Positions 14,608 to 22,386 of a stretch of DNA of 32,672 bases are shown here, one piece after another. Source of the DNA: a virus. The DNA is taken from IMG/VR virus record IMGVR_UViG_3300042365_000191, positions 1 through 32,672 of that record. The stretch is one strand, 5' to 3'. The position numbers and the translations under genes were made by a program. The notes beneath the pieces are model-generated. The model saw nothing but the letters and a program-made list of their open reading frames with translations. It did not search any database and was not told the DNA's origin. The stretch's first letter is position 1. Every line of letters begins with the position of its first letter.

Positions 14608-15915
14608 CTAGCGGAACGAAGACCAGAGGTAGGTATTGATCGCCGCGCGGGCGCGAGACGACAGGCGGGCGTTGGAGAGCGTGCCAGAGGTCAAATCGCT
14701 GGCGTTGGTGCTACCGCTCGTGACGGTCTTCCAAGTCTGATCGCCGGCGAGGAACGTCGTGGACGTGGCCGACCCGCTGCCCAGCCTCGCCGTTGCAATC
14801 GTCCCAGACGCGATGTCGCTTGCCGCGTGGGTGTGACTCGTCGCAGCGTAGGCCGTGCTGACCGAGATCACGCCGTCCGTGATCGTCACGCCAGCGCCAA
14901 TCTTGACACCGCCGAGGACGCTGTTCGTAGCGGTCGGCAGCGTGTATTCCGTGGGGATCGTGGGCTTGTCGTCGAGGTCGTCATACGAACCGCTGGTCGC
15001 CACCGTAGCCAGCCCGGTCACGTTCGCGGCATCAACGGTGCCGGTCCATGCGGTGTTCTGCGTCGTGAAACTGTTTCCTTGGGGGTCGTCATAGAAATCG
15101 AGGCTGTAGAGTTTGAATCCGCCAAGCGATCCGGCAATTGTTTCAACGCGAATCGGGTTGGATAAGTCGAGAGATCGCAAGCACAGGAAGTCGTCTTCGT
15201 CGATCGCGAAATATCCGCCAGACAGGGCGGCTGGTACGCCGCTGGTGATGTCGCCCCAGTCGTGAGCGTGCGACGTGGCCGCGTAGGCGGTCGAGACTGA
15301 GATCACGCCGTCCGTGATGGAGACGCCTGTGCCAACCTTGACGCCGCCCAGCACCGAGCCAGTCGCAGTCGGCAACGTGTAGCCAGACGACGCAGAGATC
15401 ACGCCGTCGCCGTCGATGCTGATGCCGCTCCCAATCCGCACCGCGCCTCGCGTGTTCGCCGCCGCCAGTGGCAGGCGATCCGCCGAGAGCGTGCCGCTCG
15501 TCAGCAGGCTCGCGTTCGTTGTCGGCGGAGCGGCGGCGATGACAGCGGTCGTGAAGTCAGTGATCTGCGACGCTGTGTGCGTATGGGAGAGCGGCGTCCT
15601 GGCGTCGCTCAACCGGGCGTCATTGCCTTGGCAGGCCGTGCCGGCCGTTGTGCCGTAACTGACGACGAGCGCGCCGCCAACGGTAGAGAGTCCCGCGCCA
15701 ACAGCCAGGCCGATGTTCGCGGCCGACGACGTGCCGGAGTTCGTGATCGGCGCAGAGACGGTGACTACCCCGGAAGACCCCGTCGGCCCGAAACCACCGC
15801 TGACCGCAACGTCCACCGTCGCGGCCGTGCTGCCGGCGGCCACGTCGATCTGCGTCTCGCCGGCGCTCGCCGTGATCGGGCTCGCGCCGCTGACGCTCGC
15901 GTTGATCTGCGACAT
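14608..15915 (-). CDS. Repetitive tail fibre-like protein
   Basis: The 435-residue product is low-complexity, Ser/Thr/Ala/Gly-rich and built of repeats, as in phage fibres. Two modules of about 45 residues share Y-T-L-P-T-A-T-x-S-V-L-G-G-V-K (one near 183-197, the other near 330-344) and each runs on into I-T-D-G-V-I-S-V-S-T-A-Y-A-A-T-S-H. Shorter S-G-T-L/I-x-x-x-R-L units recur at several points and are typical shaft repeats. ATG 15915 overlaps the upstream stop as TGATG, which excludes the longer frame. It probably binds the host surface; no enzyme domain is seen. The C terminus ends A-I-N-T-Y-L-W-S-S-F-R with no chaperone domain. Confidence 0.82.
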   Translation of the reverse strand: MSQINASVSGASPITASAGETQIDVAAGSTAATVDVAVSGGFGPTGSSGVVTVSAPITNSGTSSAANIGLAVGAGLSTVGGALVVSYGTTAGTACQGNDARLSDARTPLSHTHTASQITDFTTAVIAAAPPTTNASLLTSGTLSADRLPLAAANTRGAVRIGSGISIDGDGVISASSGYTLPTATGSVLGGVKVGTGVSITDGVISVSTAYAATSHAHDWGDITSGVPAALSGGYFAIDEDDFLCLRSLDLSNPIRVETIAGSLGGFKLYSLDFYDDPQGNSFTTQNTAWTGTVDAANVTGLATVATSGSYDDLDDKPTIPTEYTLPTATNSVLGGVKIGAGVTITDGVISVSTAYAATSHTHAASDIASGTIATARLGSGSATSTTFLAGDQTWKTVTSGSTNASDLTSGTLSNARLSSRARAAINTYLWSSFR

Positions 15916-16232
15916 CACAGCACCTCGACGAACCCGGTGAGAGCCGTCCGCGTGGCGTTGTTCTCGACCCAAGTCATCCGCCAGCCGTAGGTGCCTCGTG
16001 GAATCACGGCCGTCTGGGCATCGGTGAGGGCGATGTTGTATTGCCCGTTTGATGCGTTGGCGGCCGTGACGGTAAACGCCTGGACGGTGTCGCCGCTAAT
16101 GAGCGAATAGATGGCCGCCGTGACCGAGTAGCCGGTCATCGTGATCGAGAAGTCGATCAGCGTCGAGAAGTCGTCGCCGCGGTTGAACGCAAGTCCGAGA
16201 GTTCCCGGCGTCTGTTCGTAAGAGGCTGCCAT
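15915..16232 (-). CDS. Small fibre-associated / baseplate-like protein
   Basis: A 105-residue protein with L-A-F-N-R-G-D-D-F (about 14-22), then alternating strands ending R-G-T-Y-G-W-R-M-T-W-V-E-N. The F-x-R-G-D start and W-x-x-x-W-V-E pattern resemble the N-terminal beta-sandwich of BppU/fibre attachment proteins, which bind sugar receptors or anchor fibres to the tail. It precedes the fibre gene directly, with coupled TGATG. The assignment is by pattern and context. Confidence 0.68.
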   Translation of the reverse strand: MAASYEQTPGTLGLAFNRGDDFSTLIDFSITMTGYSVTAAIYSLISGDTVQAFTVTAANASNGQYNIALTDAQTAVIPRGTYGWRMTWVENNATRTALTGFVEVL

Positions 16233-16235
16233 TCG

Positions 16236-16481
16236 TCACGGCTCCACTGTGCTGGTCGTCGCTCGCGGTTGTAACGCATAGAGCAAGCGAGTCTGCTCCG
16301 TCAGCGCGTGGGCGAGCTCGCGCTGCGTCTCCCGCACTTCCTTGAGCGTCAGCCGGTGTTCCTCGAGCAACGGCAGCAGCAAATCCTGCCGGATGAAAAA
16401 AGCGAGTGCGAGCGCCACTAGGGTCGGAAAACCCCAGCGCTCTATGATGCCGAACAGCGTCTCCTTGGTTTCCGCAGTCAC
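16236..16481 (-). CDS. Small membrane protein with coiled coil, holin-like
   Basis: An 81-residue protein with one membrane segment (about residues 17-32, F-P-T-L-V-A-L-A-L-A-F-F-I) followed by a basic/polar helix (L-L-E-E-H-R-L-T-L-K-E-V-R-E-T-Q-R) predicted as a coiled coil. This is the topology of BhlA/UviB-type holins and of similar small proteins found beside lysis genes. The GTG start overlaps the upstream stop by GTGA; a longer frame upstream lacks support. Holin function is inferred from topology and from neighbours (lipoprotein, membrane proteins, peptidase). Confidence 0.68.
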   Translation of the reverse strand: MTAETKETLFGIIERWGFPTLVALALAFFIRQDLLLPLLEEHRLTLKEVRETQRELAHALTEQTRLLYALQPRATTSTVEP

Positions 16482-16837
16482 CGCGTCGCCTCCTGCTTCC
16501 ACACCGCGAGCAAGACGCGATTGGCTCGCCGCTCCAGCCACCACTTCAGAATCAACTGTACGACTGCCGACGCCACTGCTTGCAGCACCAAGGCCCAGAC
16601 CATGCCGTACTCTGCCGCCTCGCGTCCGCTCATCACTTGGTGCGCCCGCTTGATGTCAGCCACGATGACGCCGGCCACGATATTGCGCTCCCGCTGCTCT
16701 TGCGCGTACTTCAAAAACTCGCCAGCCCAGTTCTCGACCGCGAGTTGCACGAAGTCGTCGCACGTCGCCCGGCCCACGAGGAACTTGCGGACGCCGAGCC
16801 GCCGCCACACATAGGTTTGAAGGTCAGCAATGGTCAC
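16478..16837 (-). CDS. Hypothetical protein with a C-terminal membrane segment
   Basis: A 119-residue protein. The N-terminal two thirds are soluble and helical (W-R-R-L-G-V-R-K-F, C-D-D-F-V-Q-L-A-V-E-N-W, H-Q-V-M-S-G-R-E-A), and residues about 85-106 form a hydrophobic segment (W-A-L-V-L-Q-A-V-A-S-A-V-V-Q-L-I-L) followed by basic residues, so the N-terminal part probably lies outside the cytoplasm or the tail in it, by the positive-inside rule. GTG overlaps the lipoprotein stop by GTGA. Part of the possible lysis block; function unknown. Confidence 0.65.
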   Translation of the reverse strand: MTIADLQTYVWRRLGVRKFLVGRATCDDFVQLAVENWAGEFLKYAQEQRERNIVAGVIVADIKRAHQVMSGREAAEYGMVWALVLQAVASAVVQLILKWWLERRANRVLLAVWKQEATR

Positions 16838-17097
16838 GGCCGCACCTTCCCGGTGCCACCGCACGCGCCACATGAAACGACGACGCGGCCATCCGTGGGC
16901 AGCTTGCCCGTGCCGCTGCACGGTTCGCACTTGTCGCCCGGCCTCGGCCCAGGTGCAGGCGGCGGGTCCACTTCCGCACGCAACGCCATCACGGCCCGTG
17001 CCGTCTCGACTGCGAGGTCGGCCGACACGGTCGGATCGTCGGGCAGCGTCGCCACGCAGCCAGCCATCACGACGACGAACACGAGCAGGAACCTCAC
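16834..17097 (-). CDS. Lipoprotein with a DnaJ-type zinc motif pair
   Basis: This 87-residue protein starts M-R-F-L-L-V-F-V-V-V-M-A-G-C, a short signal peptide with lipobox and modifiable C14. After a Pro-rich linker (about 45-54) it has two C-x-x-C-x-G-x-G motifs (C57/C60 and C76/C79), the repeat known from the DnaJ zinc domain, together forming one likely zinc site. The combination on an exported lipoprotein is odd. ATG overlaps the upstream stop by ATGA. A position next to the holin-like gene recalls outer-membrane spanin lipoproteins, but the zinc motif does not fit that family, so the role is unknown. Confidence 0.75.
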   Translation of the reverse strand: MRFLLVFVVVMAGCVATLPDDPTVSADLAVETARAVMALRAEVDPPPAPGPRPGDKCEPCSGTGKLPTDGRVVVSCGACGGTGKVRP

Positions 17098-18017
17098 AGC
17101 ACGTCTCCCGTCCAGTCGGGCAGTTGCGTGGGCTTGAATCCCGAGTAGCCCGCGTAGACGTAGGAGTCACGGCCCGAGAGCATCCGCGTACACACGTCGG
17201 CGTCGATCCAGAATGAGCAGTTCCGCACGACGACGGGCATCGTCTCGGGGTAGTGGCGGCCGACGGTGTTGGAGTCGCCCCACGAGTTCAAACAGAGCAG
17301 GCCGGGCCGTCGGCCCCACCTCACGCCGGCCAGGCACATGCAGTGCCACCACACGCCGCCTGGCTTGCAGAAGCCGTCCTCGTCGCGGGACATGGAAAAG
17401 CCCTGACCGCTACACGCCACGCACGCAAAGCCGTTCTGGATCGCCGCCGCCGCTTCCTCGAACGTCGTGGCGAGCGTCGTCTCGCTGCACCGCCGCAGCT
17501 GGGCGTAGGGCTCGAGCTCGTCGGGCACGCCCATTCGGCCCCAGGTGCGATCCCGCTGGGCCTTGTCGGCCTCCGCGATCACCACGCCGCCGTAGTCGAT
17601 GCCATAGTGCAGAGCCCCGAAGTCGCGGATGGCTTTCGCCGCATGGAAGCCCGTGCTGCCGTCACCGCCGTTGTTTGCCTTTTGCCCGCGAGCCTCGACA
17701 CGGGAAAACCCGTAGAGCGACGCCTCAACGGTGCGAGCTCGCACGACCTCGGGCTCGTGGCGATGCACAACGTCGCAGGCGGCCACGAAGTCCACGGCCA
17801 GGCTCGCACCCCAGCCGACGCAAGATCCCACGTCGCCCTGCGAACCGCGCCGCCAGTTGGGCAGGCACTTGAGCAGTGCCGGGTACAGCATCACCTCGCG
17901 GCGGTCGTCAGCCCGGAAGCCGGGGGCCGCACTCGCCAGCGTCGGGTGCGGCAACGTGGCGACGAACGCCGCAGAGCCCTCGGGATCGGGCACGTAGCCG
18001 AACGCATGACTCGCCAC
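17094..18017 (-). CDS. Papain-like (C1A-type) cysteine peptidase
   Basis: This 307-residue protein has all papain landmarks in order: Q60-G-D-V-G-S-C66-V-G-W-G (oxyanion Gln and nucleophile Cys), H225 in V-W-W-H-C-M-C-L-A-G, and N244 in C-L-N-S-W-G, the almost invariant N-S-W-G of the family. There is no signal peptide and no obvious pro-region beyond about 45 residues. The GTG start has GGAGG before it. It could act in lysis, in virion maturation, or as an injected or tail-borne protease; neighbours (membrane proteins, lipoprotein, fibre genes) fit lysis or tail. No cell-wall-binding domain is visible. Confidence 0.82.
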   Translation of the reverse strand: MASHAFGYVPDPEGSAAFVATLPHPTLASAAPGFRADDRREVMLYPALLKCLPNWRRGSQGDVGSCVGWGASLAVDFVAACDVVHRHEPEVVRARTVEASLYGFSRVEARGQKANNGGDGSTGFHAAKAIRDFGALHYGIDYGGVVIAEADKAQRDRTWGRMGVPDELEPYAQLRRCSETTLATTFEEAAAAIQNGFACVACSGQGFSMSRDEDGFCKPGGVWWHCMCLAGVRWGRRPGLLCLNSWGDSNTVGRHYPETMPVVVRNCSFWIDADVCTRMLSGRDSYVYAGYSGFKPTQLPDWTGDVL

Positions 18018-18020
18018 GGC

Positions 18021-18629
18021 TCAGCCTCCCGTGGCCGCCCACGCGATCGCCCGTGCCACTTCGGCGTAGCGGGCCCGTACGTCGGGCGTGACGGGCACAC
18101 TGTCGAGGCCGAGTGCAGACCTCATGGCGGCCTCGACGGCCTCCCTGAGCCCTTCCACGCTGCCAGGAGCGACGTTGCCGATCCGACGCCATGCGATGTC
18201 GAGGGCCGTCACCGTCAGCACCCGGAGACTCGCCGTGTCGGTCAGCACGGCCACGCTCGTCGCGCCCTCGGCCTCGACCACGAGCGCGGCCTTCGCCCAG
18301 GTCGCTGCCCATAGAGCCCGCTTGTCGGCCGGCAGGCCGGCGAGGGCGGCCCGCACGGGCTCGACAAGCCGCTGGGCCTCGGGGCTGGGCGTCGGCACCG
18401 TGACGCTCGGAGCAACCGGGGCGGTGAACTTGGGCATGGGGATCATGCCCCACGCCGCCGCGATCACGAGGCAGGCTGCGGCGACTCGCCCGATGGTGGC
18501 TGCGTGGGCGCGGGCGGCTTCGGTGGCCTGAGCGAGCCAGCCCACGATCCGCTCCCAGTGCGGGGCGGCCAGTAGAGCAGCCGCCGCCACCACGGCGGCG
18601 ATGCGAATGACGGTGTCATCGGTGGGCAT
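18021..18629 (-). CDS. Hypothetical membrane protein
   Basis: A 202-residue protein with two predicted membrane segments in the first third (about residues 8-22, I-A-A-V-V-A-A-A-A-L-L-A-A, and about 46-60, A-A-C-L-V-I-A-A-A-W-G-M-I), followed by a Pro/Thr-rich stretch (about 63-80) and a helical soluble domain rich in Ala and Val. ATG at 18629 overlaps the upstream stop as TGATG, which fixes the start against a longer frame. It lies just before the cysteine peptidase. It could belong to a lysis or envelope-modifying set, but nothing identifies it. Confidence 0.7.
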   Translation of the reverse strand: MPTDDTVIRIAAVVAAAALLAAPHWERIVGWLAQATEAARAHAATIGRVAAACLVIAAAWGMIPMPKFTAPVAPSVTVPTPSPEAQRLVEPVRAALAGLPADKRALWAATWAKAALVVEAEGATSVAVLTDTASLRVLTVTALDIAWRRIGNVAPGSVEGLREAVEAAMRSALGLDSVPVTPDVRARYAEVARAIAWAATGG

Positions 18630-18928
18630 CACTTCACGCCTGCGAACGTCAGGAGCAACCGCACCAAGTTCTCGCCTTCCTTCGTTTTCAGCACGTCGGC
18701 CAGAGCACGCACCACGGCGTCGTCGGCTGCGGCGTCGGTCTTCGACGCCAGCCACTCGGCGGCCTCGCTCACGACGAGCGACTTCGCGTACGGGTCGGCC
18801 GTGCCCACGAACTGCTGGGCGTATGTCACGAGTGGGTGCCACGCCTGGAGCAGACGCAACGCCTGCCAGATGTTGAGCGTCGCACCGTACTGCTGCTCTT
18901 CGGCAGCGGTCATCTCGAACTGGGGCAT
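18629..18928 (-). CDS. Small helical hypothetical protein
   Basis: A 99-residue, mostly helical protein starting M-P-Q-F-E-M-T-A-A-E-E-Q-Q-Y. It has an N-I-W-Q-A-L-R-L-L-Q-A-W helix and an acidic/alanine-rich middle (S-E-A-A-E-W-L-A-S-K). CGGAGG eight bases before this ATG decides the start; a longer reading from 18997 overlaps the upstream gene and lacks a ribosome site. No known motif. It is coupled to the membrane protein that follows. Confidence 0.65.
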   Translation of the reverse strand: MPQFEMTAAEEQQYGATLNIWQALRLLQAWHPLVTYAQQFVGTADPYAKSLVVSEAAEWLASKTDAAADDAVVRALADVLKTKEGENLVRLLLTFAGVK

Positions 18929-18947
18929 GGGCGTCGCCTCCGGGGGT

Positions 18948-19199
18948 CTATTCCTTTTTGGCAGGCGGATCGCCGTCCCTTGCAGATTCGTCGTCATACC
19001 CCCCGTTTATCGTGTCGTTCAGCCAGTCGTAGATAAATGCGTAGATGTCAACCACCTCCGAGACGGCGTCCGAGCGGTCGAGGCGGAACGGATAGCCGAA
19101 GTGATCCTCATCCACGACCTTGCCGTCTCCGTCACAGCGGTAGACCGAGACGTACTTCCTCGACACGTCGATGACTATCTTGCCCTCGGTCGGGTTCAC
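18948..19199 (-). CDS. Small acidic hypothetical protein
   Basis: An 83-residue protein with a compact beta hairpin at the start (K-I-V-I-D-V-S-R-K-Y-V-S-V-Y-R-C-D-G-D-G) and an acidic helix (A-V-S-E-V-V-D-I-Y-A-F-I-Y-D-W-L), ending in a disordered charged tail (D-P-P-A-K-K-E). I chose the GTG at 19199 because it overlaps the upstream stop by GTGA, the rule in this genome; a GTG three codons upstream is equally open. No family recognised. Confidence 0.62.
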   Translation of the reverse strand: MNPTEGKIVIDVSRKYVSVYRCDGDGKVVDEDHFGYPFRLDRSDAVSEVVDIYAFIYDWLNDTINGGYDDESARDGDPPAKKE

Positions 19200-19600
19200 C
19201 ACTGGCACTCGCGGTTGAGGTCGTCAAGCATGTCGCGGGCTTCGTCTGGAGTTTCGACAGGCCGCACGGAAAACATCTGCGGCTTCGTCACCTGACGCTG
19301 GGCACGGACTTCGTCCGTCCACTTGCTGGTGACGCACGTCGTGCGGGCCGCCACCCACGGCGCGAGATTCAGACTCGCCTCGCTGGCGGCGATCTCCTCG
19401 GGCGACGGCTTGTCGGATGATCGCGGCGGTCGGAACCGTAGCCGCCGGTCGTGCCGCAACGGCAGCGGCAACACGTCGCGGAGCCTCACGACTTGGTCGC
19501 GGCTGACCGACCAGAACGAGCAGATGGCGGCGTAGCTTGAATGGCTCGCCCACTGGAGCTTGAGCGTGGCAATGTCGATGCGTGAGGTGTCACCCGCCAC
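19196..19600 (-). CDS. HTH-type protein related to the protein at 25947-26279
   Basis: A 134-residue protein. Residues about 8-30 (I-A-T-L-K-L-Q-W, Y-A-A-I-C-S-F-W-S-V-S-R-D-Q-V) resemble a helix-turn-helix of the resolvase/RepA type. A later segment P-S-P-E-E-I-A-A-S (about 67-75) followed by S-L-N-L-A-P-W-V-A-A-R (about 77-87) closely matches the protein at 25947-26279. The GTG start has AGAGGAAACG upstream and overlaps the end of the glycosyltransferase gene by 11 bases. It may be a phage regulator. The C-terminal half has no motif. Confidence 0.62.
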   Translation of the reverse strand: MAGDTSRIDIATLKLQWASHSSYAAICSFWSVSRDQVVRLRDVLPLPLRHDRRLRFRPPRSSDKPSPEEIAASEASLNLAPWVAARTTCVTSKWTDEVRAQRQVTKPQMFSVRPVETPDEARDMLDDLNRECQW

Positions 19601-20465
19601 GTTTCGTTTCCTCTGGAATCCAAAACGACACGCACCGCATTGAAGGATTAAGTGCCATGCGACCACCGTGCTGCGCGATGCTGGCAGCAAAGGTCACATG
19701 TTCACAGTCGGAACCGTCGTACCGACCTTGCAGGAACCGTAGCCCGTCGTAGATCGCAAGCTGCCCGAAGGCCGAGTTGACCTCGACCGGCGGCGAGCCC
19801 ACCGGAGGATGCCAGTGGTGGAACCACTGCTGGTCCCGTTGCCGCCAGTGGTTCCACCTGCACGCAAAGGCGTCGTAATGCACCGTCATCGGCCGCGGCG
19901 TGATCGGTGGCCCCCACTCACCCCACGAGTAAGACGCCAGTGCGTAGAGGCTACTGTCGGCCGCCATGTGGTAGACCGACGTGGCGATGCCGTCAACGCT
20001 CCAGCCACCCCAGGGGTCGGTGTCGAACACTACCACTAGGTCGGGCCTCTCGCCGTTCCGCACGAACGTCTGGCACGCGGTGCGGTACTCGGCTAGAGCA
20101 AGCGTCCGTATGGGGGCGGTCGTGTAGTTCAGGTGCGGGCGACCGTAGTCGTTCCGTGATACGTGCCGTTGCTGCCCGTCGCTCCAGGCGGCGAGCACTT
20201 CCTTCGTCTCGTCGGCGGAATCGTTTTCGTGGATGTACGCCGACCACTCGCGGAACATCGCGCCGGTCTGCTCGACAAGTTCCAGCGTTCGCGGCAGCCA
20301 GGGCATCGCATTGCGGCAGATAGCAACGAGAGCGACCGTCTTGGTCTTGGCGATCTCTCGCCCCGCACGCACCGCCTCCGCGTAGTCCTTTGCGAACTCG
20401 GGGTCAGGCGGCAGCAGCACGTCAGGATGGTGCCGCTCGATCTCGTCAAGCGTGATGGTTGCCAT
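19590..20465 (-). CDS. Putative glycosyltransferase, CAP59 (GT69)-like
   Basis: A 291-residue protein whose motifs fit the CAP59 mannosyltransferase-like group: V-A-L-V-A-I-C-R-N-A (about 44-53), H-E-N-D-S-A-D-E-T (79-87), and D-L-V-V-V-F-D-T-D at about 142-150, where D-T-D is the expected metal-binding site, then W-S-V-D-G-I. Substrates unknown. It is the last transferase of a run of three, next to a methyltransferase, so a shared glycan is likely. ATG 20465 has a weak upstream G-rich site. The C-terminal part (G-S-D-C-E-H-V, S-M-R-C-V-S-F-W) also matches the group pattern. Confidence 0.7.
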   Translation of the reverse strand: MATITLDEIERHHPDVLLPPDPEFAKDYAEAVRAGREIAKTKTVALVAICRNAMPWLPRTLELVEQTGAMFREWSAYIHENDSADETKEVLAAWSDGQQRHVSRNDYGRPHLNYTTAPIRTLALAEYRTACQTFVRNGERPDLVVVFDTDPWGGWSVDGIATSVYHMAADSSLYALASYSWGEWGPPITPRPMTVHYDAFACRWNHWRQRDQQWFHHWHPPVGSPPVEVNSAFGQLAIYDGLRFLQGRYDGSDCEHVTFAASIAQHGGRMALNPSMRCVSFWIPEETKRGG

Positions 20466-20486
20466 GCCGTCATCGTCCCGGCACCG

Positions 20487-21113
20487 TCAAGCCTGCGGCC
20501 ACTCGTGATGCACCGTCTGCCCCGTCACTGCCATCGTCGTGAGTTCGGGGTAGGCATAAGTGCCCACCACGCTCATCTCGCCTTCGCCGCGGCCCGTTGA
20601 CTTGTGGTTGTGCCACGTCCGAATCGACAGGGCCGGGTTGACCACGTCGTAGCCCGCTTTCATTGCCTCGCCTGCGATCGCGTTGTCGCAGCCGATGTAG
20701 CCCAGCGGGATGCGGTCGCCGATCCCGACAAGCTCGCCGCCCATGAACGCCCACACGTCCTGCGAGCCGCTGTAGAACCGCTCGTCAACGTACTGCCCGG
20801 TCATGCGTGGCGTCGCGGGCGACTCCCACCGGGTCAGCGTGACGAACCGCTTCGGGTCGCACACCGCCCCGTCGAGCAGCCGGGCCGTGTGGTCGAACTG
20901 AATGTCGGCGTTCGCCAGCACGCAGACGCGGCCTGCGAACTGGTCGGCACAGAGCCGGAACACATGCCCGTACCGCAGCCGCTCGTCTGTATCGAAACTC
21001 AGCGGCACGATGGTCTCGAAGATGCCGAGTTCCACATTCGCCTTGAGCGTGCCGTCGAGTTCGGCGATTCGCTCAGGGTCACTCGGCTTGTAGTGCTCGA
21101 TGAAAAGAATCAC
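20487..21113 (-). CDS. Putative glycosyltransferase-like protein
   Basis: A 208-residue protein with A-N-A-D-I-Q-F-D at about 67-74 (a DxQxD-like metal motif). It also has V-T-L-T-R-W-E, Y-S-G-S-Q-D-V-W-A-F, and I-G-C-D-N-A-I-A containing a second acidic site near residue 145, then W-H-N-H. The order (nucleotide-binding strand, metal motif, acceptor loop) resembles GT-A enzymes that extend surface glycans. ATG overlaps the upstream stop by ATGA. The family is not one I can name, so the call is tentative; it could be a transferase lacking full activity. Confidence 0.6.
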   Translation of the reverse strand: MILFIEHYKPSDPERIAELDGTLKANVELGIFETIVPLSFDTDERLRYGHVFRLCADQFAGRVCVLANADIQFDHTARLLDGAVCDPKRFVTLTRWESPATPRMTGQYVDERFYSGSQDVWAFMGGELVGIGDRIPLGYIGCDNAIAGEAMKAGYDVVNPALSIRTWHNHKSTGRGEGEMSVVGTYAYPELTTMAVTGQTVHHEWPQA

Positions 21114-21808
21114 AGTCGCGGCTCCACTTCCACGAAGTCACGGACAATCTCGCCGCCCAGGTCGTCGGCGGTCTGCGGAACGTGGTGGTACTTCGCGTGC
21201 CACTCTGGCCCGGAAACGTGCGTGCCCTTCTCGGCCCCGATGTTCTGAATCCGGCTCACAGTCGGAAATGCCTCCCACCGCGTGCGGCGGATGACGTTGT
21301 TCACGATGATGTCCCAAGATGGGCCGTCCTTCGATGTCCATCGCGGGGCCATCTCGACCCATCGGTCGATCCACGTTCCCCACCCCCACGGCGTGAACCA
21401 GCGGCGAGTGCCGCACTCCGAGAGTCGCCCGTTGCTCGCTTGCTGATAGCCCGAGATCGTGAACACGTTCGGATCGTGGCGGTACTGGTCGCGTGCCCAA
21501 CTGAACCAGAGCAAGGCATCGCGAGTCGGCACGCAGTCATCCTCGAAGTGCAGGTGGAACTCCGACTGCATGATCTCGAAGCCGTACCGCATGCACGTAT
21601 AGATCGCGTCGTTGCAGCCGGCGTGCTCCTCGAACACGAGGCACTCGAAGCCGTACTTCGCGGCGATCTCGCGGCTCGCTTCCGTCTCTTCGCACGGGTC
21701 GAGCAGCACCGTGACGCGGCAACTCGCCACGCCGACGCACCGCGAGACGGCCTGACAGGTCTGGTCAAGGTACGCGGGGCGGTTGTAGCCGCTGATGGTG
21801 ATGTTCAC
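21110..21808 (-). CDS. Putative glycosyltransferase (GT2/GT13-like)
   Basis: A 232-residue protein starting V-N-I-T-I-S-G-Y-N-R-P-A-Y-L, the standard opening of GT-A enzymes. It has F-E-D-D-C-V-P at 88-94 (E-D-D metal site as in GlcNAc transferase I-like enzymes), then F-T-I-S-G-Y (about 115) and W-G-W-G-T-W-I-D-R-W near 139-148. It would transfer a sugar from a nucleotide donor. The GTG start overlaps the upstream stop by GTGA, giving a compact catalytic domain without membrane anchor. Acceptor unknown. Confidence 0.72.
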   Translation of the reverse strand: MNITISGYNRPAYLDQTCQAVSRCVGVASCRVTVLLDPCEETEASREIAAKYGFECLVFEEHAGCNDAIYTCMRYGFEIMQSEFHLHFEDDCVPTRDALLWFSWARDQYRHDPNVFTISGYQQASNGRLSECGTRRWFTPWGWGTWIDRWVEMAPRWTSKDGPSWDIIVNNVIRRTRWEAFPTVSRIQNIGAEKGTHVSGPEWHAKYHHVPQTADDLGGEIVRDFVEVEPRL

Positions 21809-22386
21809 GTCTTCTCGCACCACGCCACGAGCAGCCCGTTCCAGTAGCCGGCCGCATCGTTGAGCCGGTCGCTCGGATACACGTTTCGGCTCACGACGTT
21901 CATCCTGCCACCGAGGGCAAGCATCCCGGCGTCGCACCCGCGATGCACTTTCTCCCACGAGTAATCGTCCACGATGTAGACGAACGCATCCGCAAGATGC
22001 GGCCACGCAATCGCAAGCTCGCGGGCGTGATGCTCTTCCTCGTGCGGCCCGTCGTAGAGGTAGACGCTGAACTGCGTGCCGCCGAACGTGTCGGCAGGCA
22101 GCGGAGCGAACCAGTCGCGGTCGTGAATCGTCGCCGGTAGACCGAACCGCTCGCACGTCGCCTGCAACTCGGCCCGCGTGTCGCCGAACTCGCTGTGATT
22201 GTCGATCATGTGGATGCACTCCACAGCGTTTCCGTGGCACATCGCCACGGCGGTCGAGCCCTTGTAGGAGCCGACCTCGAGGATGCGGGCCTGCGGCACC
22301 GTGGCGACGGCTTGATTCAGCAGCCGTCGATTGGCGGAAGAGGAAAAGCCGGGGAGGTCGAGGGCTTCTATCCAGGATGGCGTCAC
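21805..22386 (-). CDS. Class I SAM-dependent methyltransferase
   Basis: A 193-residue protein with I-L-E-V-G-S-Y-K-G-S-T at 35-45, the SAM-binding glycine loop. It also has an acidic strand end H-M-I-D-N-H (about 60-65), Y-L-Y-D-G-P-H-E-E-E-H-H near 109-120 and V-Y-I-V-D-D-Y-S near 137-144. This is the Methyltransf_24-type pattern common in glycan or small-molecule methylation clusters. GTG overlaps the rusA stop by GTGA. Next to three glycosyltransferase-like genes it may methylate the same sugar, but the substrate cannot be read. Confidence 0.82.
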   Translation of the reverse strand: MTPSWIEALDLPGFSSSANRRLLNQAVATVPQARILEVGSYKGSTAVAMCHGNAVECIHMIDNHSEFGDTRAELQATCERFGLPATIHDRDWFAPLPADTFGGTQFSVYLYDGPHEEEHHARELAIAWPHLADAFVYIVDDYSWEKVHRGCDAGMLALGGRMNVVSRNVYPSDRLNDAAGYWNGLLVAWCEKT

